Source: Halobacteria archaeon
Lineage (GTDB): Bacteria; Pseudomonadota; Gammaproteobacteria; UBA9214
Direction: 5' to 3'
DNA: 6,083 nucleotides
Assembly: GCA_013041945.1 (NCBI GenBank)
Contig: JABDRC010000039.1
Location: 1-6,083 of the forward strand
Shown: positions 1-5,756 of the stretch, piece after piece
Layout: each line of letters begins with the position of its first letter
How positions within the stretch are numbered: the stretch's first letter is position 1
Made by a program: the position numbers and the translations under genes
The notes under the pieces: model-generated
Seen by the model: the letters and a program-made list of their open reading frames with translations, nothing else
The model's database searches: none
Told to the model about the DNA's origin: nothing

Positions 1-204
1 GCGCTGAGCGTCGCCATCCGCGTCGAAGAGCGCGAATACATGGATATCTATCCGCGCTTCCGTGATCAGTCACTGGCCGATGGCAATGCCGAGGCGGCGG
101 CGGTCTACCAGAAGGTCATCGACTCGGAGCATCAGCACGCGCAGTGGTTCAGAACTGCCCTGGGCGATTTCCGTTCCGGCGCAATGGCCACAGCGACTGC
201 CTGA
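1..204 (+). CDS. Rubrerythrin-type ferritin-like diiron protein, C-terminal part (5' truncated by window edge)
   Basis: Frame 1 is open from the first base to TGA at 202-204 and gives 67 residues. The stretch EEREYMDIYPRF, then an A-rich helix and DSEHQHAQWF, matches the last two helices of the rubrerythrin four-helix bundle. In that family a Glu in an EYxxMYPxF-like context and an ExxH pair supply ligands to the diiron site. Family role: non-haem diiron peroxidase or oxidative-stress protein in the cytoplasm. Classical rubrerythrins continue into a rubredoxin domain with CxxC pairs. Here only about 17 residues follow the ExxH helix and no Cys is present, so this is a rubredoxin-less form, or its rubredoxin domain lies upstream, outside the window. 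A prenyltransferase follows immediately in the +1 frame. The family call is fairly secure; the exact function is inferred. Confidence 0.8.
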   Translation, partial: ALSVAIRVEEREYMDIYPRFRDQSLADGNAEAAAVYQKVIDSEHQHAQWFRTALGDFRSGAMATATA

Positions 205-1090
205 ACGCCAGGCCCCGGATCGCTTCCAGGCTATCGCGACCACAGCACAGCAAACCGCCAGGTGGTGGGGGGCGCTTAATCCCCCCATCTACCTGGTATC
301 TGTGCTACCCGGCCTCGGGGTCCTGCTTGTCGCGGGCGATGCGCCGCTCTGGTTTACCGGACTGGCGCTTGCTACCTTTGCGGTCGTCCTGCTGCAGCAT
401 GCAATCAATCTCCTCAACGACGTCAGTGACTGGCGACTGGGTGCCGACGTCGAAAAATTCGACTCCTGGGTCAGGGTGCATGACGAAGACACCCGTATAG
501 CCACCCTGCACGGCCTGCTCAGCGCACTGGCCGGAACCGTGCTGGGCACCGGACTGCTGATCGTGTCCGACCGACTCTGGATACTGCTCATCGCCGCCCC
601 CATGGTCGTGCTGGGCTATCTCTACAACGCCGGCCCGCGGCCGCTGTCGTACACCTTTCTCGGGGAATGGGTCACCGGCCTGTGTTACGGTCCCGGCGTG
701 TTCGGCTGCCTGTGGCTGCTCGCGGGCCTGCCGCTGGCGCCGGCAACGGGGCTGGGGGCCCTGGCCTTCGCGGCATTGGCCATGGCGCTGCTGTTGTCCC
801 ATCAACCGCCGCAGATCGAAACCGACCGGGCGGCCGGAAAACACTCCTTTGCGGTACGCTATGGCGCACAGCGTACCCGCCAGACCGCGCGCTGGCTGAC
901 CGTCCTGTTTGTTTTCAGTACCGGCATCGGCCTTGTTACAGGTGATGCCCGACCGGCAACCGCTGCGGTATTTGCGTTGACCGGTCTGGCCGCGATCGTC
1001 TTTCTGTGGCGGTCGCCCCCGAACCCCCGACGTATCCTGCTGCCATCGACCGGGATTATCGTCGCCAGCCTGATAGTGAATGCGATGTAA
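197..1090 (+). CDS. UbiA-family membrane prenyltransferase, MenA-like (start unresolved)
   Basis: Integral membrane protein with about eight hydrophobic segments. The family transfers a prenyl chain from a polyprenyl diphosphate to an aromatic or other acceptor, for example in quinone synthesis. Counting from CTG at 197 (297 residues, usual MenA length), RWWGALNPP at 22-30 looks like the family N-terminus. The first Asp motif NDVSDWRLGAD is at 74-84. The second motif region HQPPQIETDRAAGK is at 202-215. The second motif normally reads like NxxRDxxxD; here its first Asp is Gln206 while Asp210 is kept. The start is a problem. In this frame the only ATG/GTG/TTG codons upstream of the domain (62, 80, 86) lie deep inside the rubrerythrin gene, and the next one (GTG 302) would remove part of the first membrane helix. 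CTG 197 overlaps the rubrerythrin stop but has no clear Shine-Dalgarno sequence, so 197 is a placeholder. Coding signal is clear from about 200 onward. Substrate unknown. Confidence 0.8.
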   Translation: MPERQAPDRFQAIATTAQQTARWWGALNPPIYLVSVLPGLGVLLVAGDAPLWFTGLALATFAVVLLQHAINLLNDVSDWRLGADVEKFDSWVRVHDEDTRIATLHGLLSALAGTVLGTGLLIVSDRLWILLIAAPMVVLGYLYNAGPRPLSYTFLGEWVTGLCYGPGVFGCLWLLAGLPLAPATGLGALAFAALAMALLLSHQPPQIETDRAAGKHSFAVRYGAQRTRQTARWLTVLFVFSTGIGLVTGDARPATAAVFALTGLAAIVFLWRSPPNPRRILLPSTGIIVASLIVNAM

Positions 1091-1158
1091 GCAGGTATCC
1101 CGCATGGCCTGCAACGCGGGCTGCCCCGTCGGTCCCGTGACATTTCGCGCGAACTCAC

Positions 1159-1188
1159 TTGAATCGACCCTGAAAAGGCAATTATGCT
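1159..1188 (+). promoter_or_regulatory. Possible sigma70 promoter upstream of the small membrane protein gene
   Basis: TTGAAT at 1159-1164 and TATGCT at 1183-1188 are separated by 18 bases; each matches four of six consensus positions. The pair lies about 50 bases before the GTG start at 1240, within the 149-base gap after the prenyltransferase. Prediction by eye only. Confidence 0.35.
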
Positions 1189-1239
1189 CCGTGGTAAGGA
1201 ACGGGCGTCCGCCGGTTACCGATAACAGGGAGGAGCATT

Positions 1240-1473
1240 GTGAAACAATTATCTCAAGTGTTGTTCTGGTTTGGCATCATCTCCATTCCACTCTCCTGGC
1301 TGGCGTGGTTCATAGCCCCGCAGCTCGGGGCGGAAGTCCTGGCAAGTATCGCCGATCCCGGCCTGCAGGCAGTCATGCAGGAGGCGCATCGTGAACGCTG
1401 GGGTATCTACGTCGGTCACTGGCCGCCGACCCTGCTGATCCTGAGCTATATCCTGGACAAAAAAGCGGGCTGA
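1240..1473 (+). CDS. Small two-pass membrane protein of unknown function
   Basis: A 77-residue protein I do not recognise. GTG at 1240 is chosen because a strong purine-rich site, AGGGAGGAG at 1227-1235, sits directly upstream with good spacing. Residues 7-26 form a hydrophobic, Trp-rich helix (VLFWFGIISIPLSWLAWFIA). Residues about 54-72 (WGIYVGHWPPTLLILSYIL) form a second one. The polar linker between them (about 27-53) contains Asp, Glu, His and Arg, and a basic DKKAG tail closes the protein. This fits a two-pass inner-membrane protein with a short polar loop. There is no signal-peptide cleavage site and no Cys. A candidate promoter at 1159-1188 suggests it can be transcribed apart from the prenyltransferase upstream. 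Real gene likely because of the ribosome binding site and protein-like composition; function unknown. Confidence 0.65.
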   Translation: MKQLSQVLFWFGIISIPLSWLAWFIAPQLGAEVLASIADPGLQAVMQEAHRERWGIYVGHWPPTLLILSYILDKKAG

Positions 1474-1475
1474 CA

Positions 1476-1499
1476 CCTGCGCGGGTGCACGCCCGCAGG
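1476..1499 (+). repeat. Hairpin just after the small membrane protein gene
   Basis: CCTGCG and CGCAGG arms, extended by GG/CC pairs past one bulged C, enclose a GTGCACG loop, starting three bases after the stop codon. It is overlapped by a second small stem, GGACT-TAC-AGTCC (1498-1510). No run of T follows, so it is not a standard intrinsic terminator; it may protect the mRNA 3' end. Confidence 0.45.
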
Positions 1500-1600
1500 A
1501 CTTACAGTCCTCTGCGTGGCGAACGATCAGCCGGCGGCCTGAAGGTCGGGGGTCGGGGCGCATGCATGCTGTGCGTGGTGCTGGCTGGTAAAAAGTGTGA

Positions 1601-1624
1601 CGGGTGCACGCTGTGCAGGACCCG
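1601..1624 (+). repeat. Second hairpin sharing the CGGGTGCACGC core
   Basis: CGGGT-GCAC (1601-1609) pairs with GTGC (1613-1616) and ACCCG (1620-1624), with a three-base AGG bulge and a GCT loop. Only TTT in a mixed context follows. The 11-base sequence CGGGTGCACGC also occurs at 1482-1492 inside the preceding hairpin, so the spacer holds an imperfect direct repeat of a hairpin-forming unit. It could act as a weak terminator for the gene ending at 1473. Confidence 0.4.
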
Positions 1625-1718
1625 TTTGCCGGTGATTGTCCAGGATAATTAACAGACAGGCTATCCCGTTGATGCTAGGCTTGAATACAGGTAACAGGTG
1701 CCACTGCGGGAGCACACC

Positions 1719-1928
1719 ATGGCAGACGATACACCCGATCAATCCAGGCAGAAATCGGCCGTCATCCTCGGCAGGCCCGCATTCGAGCAGTTAAGAAAAC
1801 AGGTCGCCGCTCAAGCACGTGCGCGCAGGCTGGCCCGGGCAGCAAGAAAAATGGCCCTGCGGAAACAACTGGTCACACGCATACTCAACAAGGACCGGGA
1901 AAGGCCGTACCTGCGGGTCATCAAATAA
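1719..1928 (+). CDS. Small, strongly basic protein of unknown function
   Basis: A 69-residue protein I do not recognise. ATG at 1719 is preferred over the in-frame GTG at 1698 because GGGAG (1708-1712) stands six bases before it. The N-terminus (MADDTPDQSRQ) is polar. A long Ala/Arg/Lys-rich stretch follows (about 29-57; ARARRLARAARKMALRKQL) and should form a highly positive amphipathic helix. The tail RERPYLRVIK is basic too. It has no Cys, no membrane segment and no signal peptide. The composition suggests a nucleic-acid- or ribosome-associated protein, but that is inference from charge alone. It runs convergently into galU, whose stop is 72 bases downstream on the other strand. An Arg-rich ORF in GC-rich DNA can be spurious; the ribosome binding site supports it moderately. 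Confidence 0.55.
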   Translation: MADDTPDQSRQKSAVILGRPAFEQLRKQVAAQARARRLARAARKMALRKQLVTRILNKDRERPYLRVIK

Positions 1929-1989
1929 GCCACGGCCTTTGCCTCGGGATTGACCTGTTGCGCTGGCAACGACGGGCCGGTTACCCGCG

Positions 1990-2009
1990 GGAAAAACGAT
2001 TCAGTCGTT
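1990..2009 (-). terminator. Weak candidate intrinsic terminator overlapping the galU stop
   Basis: On the minus strand AACGA-CTGAA-TCGTT forms a 5-bp stem (1995-1999 with 2005-2009), running into a TTTTT run (1991 is C on this strand). The stem starts inside the last galU codons and includes the stop codon in the loop. The stem is short, so termination may be weak. A separate GTTGC-GCTG-GCAAC stem lies at 1957-1970 in the 72-base convergent gap and has no T run. Confidence 0.35.
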
Positions 2010-2912
2010 GATCGCGTGCAGGAATTTCTTCGCCCGCTGACCGAACTCGGTGACCAGGTACTCGAGAAATTCCTCGCGGAGATCCGGGTGCAGCAGCGCG
2101 TGTTCGATGGTGGCCTGCAGGTAGCCCATTTTGCTGCCGCAGTCGTAGCGTTTGCCCTCGAAACGGTAGGCCAGCACGGCTTCGTCCTGTAACAGCTGCT
2201 CGATGGCGTCGGTCAACTGGATCTCGCCGCCGGCGCCACGCGGGATATCCACCAGGTGTTCGAAGATGCGCGGGTTGAGCACGTAGCGGCCGACCACGGC
2301 CAGGTTCGAACGGGCATCTTCGGGTCGCGGCTTCTCGACGATGCTCTTCAACTTGGTGATGCGGCCGTCGGATTCCCCGGGGTCGACGATACCGTACCGG
2401 TCGGTTTCGTCTGCCGGCACCTCCTCCACACCGAGGATGCTGCACTCGCGGTCGTTGTAGACCGAGACCATCTGGCCGAGCACGCAGTTCTTGCCGGTAT
2501 AGATGAGGTCATCGGCCAGGATCACGGCAAACGGTTCGTCGCCGACGATCGGCGCGGCACACAGTACGGCATGACCCAGGCCCAGCGCCTCCGGCTGACG
2601 CACGTAGATGCAGCTGACATCATTCGGCACGACACTGCGGACAATGTCCAGTAATTCGGTCTTGCCCTTGCGCTCAAGCTCGGCTTCCAGTTCATAATTC
2701 TTGTCGAAGTGGTCCTCGATCGCGCGCTTGCTGCTGCTGGTGACGAAGATGAGTTCCTTGATACCGGCATTCACCGCCTCCTCGGCGGCGTACTGTATCA
2801 GCGGCTTGTCGACAACCGTCAGCATTTCCTTCGGATTGGCCTTGGTGGCCGGCAGGAACCGGGTGCCGAGACCCGCTACCGGGAAGACTGCTTTTCTGAT
2901 TTTGCTTGTCAT
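2001..2912 (-). CDS. galU: UTP--glucose-1-phosphate uridylyltransferase (UDP-glucose pyrophosphorylase)
   Basis: A 303-residue cytoplasmic enzyme of usual GalU length, making UDP-glucose from UTP and glucose-1-phosphate. UDP-glucose feeds LPS core, capsule, trehalose and glucan synthesis. The nucleotide-binding signature GLGTRFLPATKANPKEML is at 14-31, with VDKPLIQY at 34-41. LADD at 132-135 fits the metal-binding Asp region of the nucleotidyltransferase fold. VEKP at 192-195 and KRYDCGSKMGY at 254-264 are the usual sugar-phosphate-side motifs. No key residue appears lost. ATG at 2912 places the signature at its usual distance from the N-terminus; an AGG stands eight bases upstream. The gene begins 15 bases after the manC stop and almost surely shares its transcript. 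It ends facing the small basic protein gene. Confidence 0.96.
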   Translation of the reverse strand: MTSKIRKAVFPVAGLGTRFLPATKANPKEMLTVVDKPLIQYAAEEAVNAGIKELIFVTSSSKRAIEDHFDKNYELEAELERKGKTELLDIVRSVVPNDVSCIYVRQPEALGLGHAVLCAAPIVGDEPFAVILADDLIYTGKNCVLGQMVSVYNDRECSILGVEEVPADETDRYGIVDPGESDGRITKLKSIVEKPRPEDARSNLAVVGRYVLNPRIFEHLVDIPRGAGGEIQLTDAIEQLLQDEAVLAYRFEGKRYDCGSKMGYLQATIEHALLHPDLREEFLEYLVTEFGQRAKKFLHAIND

Positions 2913-2927
2913 TTGTTATACCTGTTG

Positions 2928-4352
2928 TCAGCTTTCCTGTACCCGGTCGTAGATATCCTCGAAACGCACGATGTCGTCCTCGCCGAGATAGCTGCCGGAC
3001 TGGATTTCGATGATCTCCAGCGGCGTCTTGCCGGGATTTTCCAGGCGGTGTTTTTCGCCGATCGGAATGTAGGTCGACTCGTTCTCGTGCAGGTGGAACA
3101 CCTGGTCACCGCAGGTCACCAGTGCCGTTCCTGTTACCACGATCCAGTGTTCGGCGCGGTGATGGTGCAGCTGCAGGGAAATCGCCGCACCGGGTTTTAC
3201 CGTGAGCCGCTTGACCTGGAAGCGAGGTCCCTGGTCTATACCCTCGTAGGAGCCCCACGGGCGGAACACTTCGCGGTGCATCATGTGTTCTGCGCGTTGT
3301 TCGTCCTTCAGGTGCTTGACGATTTCCTTGACGTCCTGCGCCTTGTCCTTGTCCGCCACCAGCACGGCATCGGCGGTTTCCACGACGATAATGTTGTCCA
3401 GCCCGACGGTGGCCAGGCAACGATGCTGCGCCACCAGGAAGGCGTCGTGCGTGTCGTGCGCGATCACGTCGCCCTGTATGACGTTGCCGGCTGCATCGCG
3501 CGGACATATATTCCACAGTGCCGGCCAGGCGCCGACATCCGACCAGCCCGCGCTGATAGGAATGACCACGGCGTCCTCTGTTTTTTCCATGACGGCGTAA
3601 TCGATCGAGTCGGACGGGCACGCGCTGAAGCTGGCCTGGTCGACGCGGTAGAAATCCGTTTCCTGCTTGCCGGCATCCATCGCCGCACGACAGGCCGCCA
3701 CGATATCCGGCTGGAACTGCCCCATCGCCTGCAACCACTTGTCGGCACGCATCAGGAAAATACCGCTGTTCCAGAAATAGTCTCCGCTGGCGAGATACTG
3801 CCCGGCAGTCGCCTGGTCCGGTTTCTCGACAAACTGTGCCACCCTGAACGCGGCGCCGTCGCTGCTCCCGGCGTCACGCCGGATGTAGCCATAACCGGTC
3901 TCGGCGGTTTCCGGCACGATCCCGAAGGTGACCAGTGATCCGGCCTGCGCATTCGCCCTGCCCTGCTGGACGGCCTGCACGAACCGGTCGGGGTCTGTCA
4001 TCACATGATCGGCCGGCATCACTACCATCATCGCCTCGGCATCCTGACGCAGCAGGAACAGCGCGGCAAGGGTCAGTGCCGGTGCGGTATTTCGCCCCTC
4101 CGGTTCGAGAATGATGGTCGCCGGCTGCTTGCCGAGTTGTGCAACCTGTTCGGCCAGCAGGTAGCGGTGCGCCTCGTTGCAGACATAGACGGCATCGCCG
4201 AGGTCATCGATTCCGTCGAGCCGGCAGGCGGTGTCCTGCAGCAGGGTCTGATGAGACACCAGCGGCAGCAGCGGCTTCGGGTAATGCTCACGCGACAGCG
4301 GCCACAGGCGCGACCCCGACCCACCGGATAAAATAACTGGATACAACGACAT
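2928..4352 (-). CDS. manC: Bifunctional mannose-1-phosphate guanylyltransferase / mannose-6-phosphate isomerase
   Basis: A 474-residue type II enzyme (also named algA, cpsB or xanB in other species). The N-terminal nucleotidyltransferase makes GDP-mannose from GTP and mannose-1-phosphate. The C-terminal cupin interconverts fructose-6-phosphate and mannose-6-phosphate. Visible: LSGGSGSRLWPLSR at 8-21, EPEGRNTAPA at 83-92, PADHV at 113-117, VEKP at 175-178, NSGIF at 195-199 and GWSDVGAW at 269-276. The cupin has QLHHHRAEHWIVVTGTA at 394-410 and GEKHR at 432-436, the probable metal site. ATG 4352 is chosen because MSLYPVILSGG is the standard N-terminus and AGGA lies nine bases upstream; a TTG at 4370 would add six residues. 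It heads an operon with galU. GDP-mannose serves O-antigen, alginate-like or other exopolysaccharides. I cannot tell which from this window. Confidence 0.95.
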   Translation of the reverse strand: MSLYPVILSGGSGSRLWPLSREHYPKPLLPLVSHQTLLQDTACRLDGIDDLGDAVYVCNEAHRYLLAEQVAQLGKQPATIILEPEGRNTAPALTLAALFLLRQDAEAMMVVMPADHVMTDPDRFVQAVQQGRANAQAGSLVTFGIVPETAETGYGYIRRDAGSSDGAAFRVAQFVEKPDQATAGQYLASGDYFWNSGIFLMRADKWLQAMGQFQPDIVAACRAAMDAGKQETDFYRVDQASFSACPSDSIDYAVMEKTEDAVVIPISAGWSDVGAWPALWNICPRDAAGNVIQGDVIAHDTHDAFLVAQHRCLATVGLDNIIVVETADAVLVADKDKAQDVKEIVKHLKDEQRAEHMMHREVFRPWGSYEGIDQGPRFQVKRLTVKPGAAISLQLHHHRAEHWIVVTGTALVTCGDQVFHLHENESTYIPIGEKHRLENPGKTPLEIIEIQSGSYLGEDDIVRFEDIYDRVQES

Positions 4353-4385
4353 AAAAGTGATTCCTGGCAATGTCCGGGAGCAAAT

Positions 4386-4414
4386 AGTATATGCCCTGTA
4401 ATCGACTACAGGAG
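4386..4414 (-). promoter_or_regulatory. Candidate manC-galU promoter with palindromic operator
   Basis: On the minus strand TATACT at 4391-4386 is a good -10 box, about 34 bases before the manC ATG. With a 17-base spacer the -35 falls at 4414-4409 and matches consensus poorly. Exactly across the spacer and -35 lies CCTGTA-N6-TACAGG (4395-4412). Sixteen of its 18 positions are symmetric. A weak -35 covered by a palindrome is typical of a promoter controlled by a dimeric regulator. The regulator is unknown. Confidence 0.5.
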
Positions 4415-4480
4415 GCCAATATTAAATGATAATCAGGCATCGCGGCCTGAATGTGAATTGTCCGGATGGCCAATAGGCGG

Positions 4481-4526
4481 GAAAAACCGCCACCGGCGGC
4501 CATTGCGACCCGCTACCCGGTGGCGG
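4481..4526 (-). terminator. Intrinsic terminator of the pyrF-comEA transcript
   Basis: Reading the minus strand, CCGCCACCGG (4526-4517) pairs perfectly with CCGGTGGCGG (4496-4487) around a 20-base loop. TTTTT follows at once (4486-4482). It starts 30 bases after the comEA stop. The 10-bp GC-rich stem plus T run is the clearest terminator in the window and insulates the manC promoter from upstream transcription. The large loop is the only unusual point. Confidence 0.75.
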
Positions 4527-4556
4527 TGGACTGGTTAAGATGCTGTTTCTTATTAT

Positions 4557-4850
4557 CTAATGTTGAGATACCCGGCCCGGCCCGGACGTCGGCGACGCCA
4601 TCAGGTTCTGACGGTTGCGTTCCACGGTGCCGGCGCCGATGCCCTTCACCCCGGCCAGTTCATCGACACTGCCAAACGGCCCGTGGGTCTCGCGGTACTG
4701 CACGATGACGGCGGCCTTTCTATCGCCGACCCCGTCGATGGCCGCCGCGAGCGCGGCCGCATCGGCCGTGTTGATATCCACCGGACCGGCACTGGCCGCC
4801 CCTGCGAGCACGGCCAGTATTGCGAAAATCAAAGCATGTAAATAGCGCAT
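4557..4850 (-). CDS. comEA: ComEA-family secreted helix-hairpin-helix DNA-binding protein
   Basis: A 97-residue protein. Residues 1-21 form a signal peptide: MRYL, then a hydrophobic core (HALIFAILAVLAG) and an ASA cleavage site before GPVDIN. The mature part is a tandem helix-hairpin-helix fold. VDINTADAAAL at 24-34 is the family opening, GVG at 40-42 is the first hairpin, and FGSVDELAGVKGIG at 59-72 leads into the second. Short gammaproteobacterial ComEA proteins consist of only signal plus HhH. They bind double-stranded DNA in the periplasm and help pull it through the outer membrane during natural transformation. ATG 4850 is chosen because AGGAGG sits five bases upstream and the signal peptide starts there. 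It follows pyrF by 70 bases, probably cotranscribed, and is closed by the terminator at 4481-4526. A competence role is family knowledge; other competence genes are not in view. Confidence 0.9.
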   Translation of the reverse strand: MRYLHALIFAILAVLAGAASAGPVDINTADAAALAAAIDGVGDRKAAVIVQYRETHGPFGSVDELAGVKGIGAGTVERNRQNLMASPTSGPGRVSQH

Positions 4851-4874
4851 CCCTGCCTCCTGTGTTGTGTTGAC

Positions 4875-4904
4875 GGACCGGTCGGCACCAGCGCCGTACG
4901 GTCC
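4875..4904 (-). repeat. Long hairpin between pyrF and comEA
   Basis: On the minus strand GGACCG-TA-CGGC pairs with GCCG-AC-CGGTCC around a GCTGGT loop: ten of twelve positions pair, with a two-base internal mismatch. It ends about 11 bases before the comEA ribosome binding site. No T run follows, so it is more likely an mRNA-stability, processing or partial-attenuation element than a terminator. A smaller GCAC-TGT-GTGC stem lies at 4907-4917. Confidence 0.55.
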
Positions 4905-4920
4905 CTGCACACAGTGCCGC

Positions 4921-5649
4921 TCAGGACGGCCGGGTGACAGCAGCGAGTTCCGAATTAATGGTACGCAATACACCCTCGGGATCGTCAGCCTGCGTTACCG
5001 GTCGCCCGATCACCAGGTAGCTGGAACCGCTTTGCACGGCCTCGACGGGCGTCATGATGCGGCGCTGGTCATCCGCCGCACTGCCGGCCGGGCGGATACC
5101 CGGTGTGACCAGCAGGAAGTCGTCCGCCAGGCGGGCGCGCAAGGTGCCGGTTTCGCGCGAGGAACACACGACGCCGTCCAGTCCGCCGCTCTCTGCCAGC
5201 GCGGCCAGGCGCAGCACGTTGTCTTCCGGCGACCCGGCGAGTCCGACGGATGCGAGGTCACCGGCATCCATGCTGGTCAGGATGGTCACCGCAATCAGCA
5301 ACGGCCTGCGCCCGGAACGCTCGACACCCTCGCGCGCCGCCTGCAGCATGCGCGCCCCGCCGAGCGCATGCACGTTCAGCATCCATACGCCCAGGTCCGC
5401 CGCGGCGTGGCAGGCAGCGGCGACGGTGTTCGGAATGTCGTGAAACTTCAGATCGAGAAACACATCGAACCCGCGCTTGCCAAGTGTTGCCACGAGTTCC
5501 GGTCCGGCACGTGTGAAGAGTTCCTTGCCGACCTTCAGTCGGCAACTGCCGGGTTCCAGCCGGTCGACCAGCGCCAGCGCCTCGTCTGCCGTCGGGTAAT
5601 CGAGTGCCAGGATAATGCGCGAGCCGTTATTTGTAGTGTTTATATTCAT
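4921..5649 (-). CDS. pyrF: Orotidine 5'-phosphate decarboxylase
   Basis: A 242-residue cytoplasmic TIM-barrel enzyme that performs the last step of de novo UMP synthesis, OMP to UMP plus CO2. RIILALDYPT at 11-20 opens the barrel with the substrate-binding Asp17. The catalytic set is visible as Lys40 in RLKVGKELF, and Asp66, Lys68 and Asp71 in FLDLKFHDIPNT (64-75). VTPGIRP at 181-187 and YLVIGRPVTQADDP at 211-224 form the phosphate-binding end. Length and motifs are normal. ATG 5649 is the only sensible start; GAGG lies four bases upstream. lapB lies upstream in the same orientation, as in many Gammaproteobacteria, but here 318 bases away, so pyrF may have its own promoter. comEA follows 70 bases downstream. 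Confidence 0.96.
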   Translation of the reverse strand: MNINTTNNGSRIILALDYPTADEALALVDRLEPGSCRLKVGKELFTRAGPELVATLGKRGFDVFLDLKFHDIPNTVAAACHAAADLGVWMLNVHALGGARMLQAAREGVERSGRRPLLIAVTILTSMDAGDLASVGLAGSPEDNVLRLAALAESGGLDGVVCSSRETGTLRARLADDFLLVTPGIRPAGSAADDQRRIMTPVEAVQSGSSYLVIGRPVTQADDPEGVLRTINSELAAVTRPS

Positions 5650-5699
5650 GCGTCCTCAATTGTTGCCGGTCTGTATACAAGCGCGCCACGGGCACGGAA

Positions 5700-5728
5700 A
5701 TAACAGCGGCAACGCGAATCACGGTAAA
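5700..5728 (-). promoter_or_regulatory. Weak candidate promoter for pyrF-comEA
   Basis: On the minus strand TTTACC (5728-5723) and TGTTAT (5705-5700) are 17 bases apart; each matches four of six sigma70 positions. The position, about 50 bases before the pyrF start, is suitable. Low-information match. Confidence 0.25.
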
Positions 5729-5756
5729 TGTATTCTGTTTTGCAGGAAATATTTTC

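Noticed and set aside
62..196. N-terminal extension of the prenyltransferase from GTG 62, ATG 80 or ATG 86
   Set aside because: This stretch is the rubrerythrin coding region read out of frame; it gives an Arg/Ser-rich sequence unlike any UbiA N-terminus.
305..1114. Minus-strand open frame (269 codons) opposite the prenyltransferase
   Set aside because: Low-complexity Arg/Gln/Gly-rich product; the plus strand encodes a clear membrane enzyme.
2709..3938. Long plus-strand open frame (409 codons) opposite manC and galU
   Set aside because: It lies antisense to two genes with full family motifs, spans their junction and has no recognisable domain. Long antisense frames are expected in GC-rich DNA.
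4421..4440. AT-rich AATGATAATCA resembling the core of a Fur box upstream of manC
   Set aside because: Only about 11 of 19 positions fit and the outer parts do not match; it also lies upstream of the probable -35.
4476..4491. GGCGG-GAAAAA-CCGCC stem on the plus strand
   Set aside because: It competes with the much stronger 10-bp stem of the comEA terminator, and no plus-strand gene ends there.
4867..5703. Plus-strand open frame (278 codons) opposite pyrF
   Set aside because: Antisense shadow of pyrF, which has its complete catalytic set.
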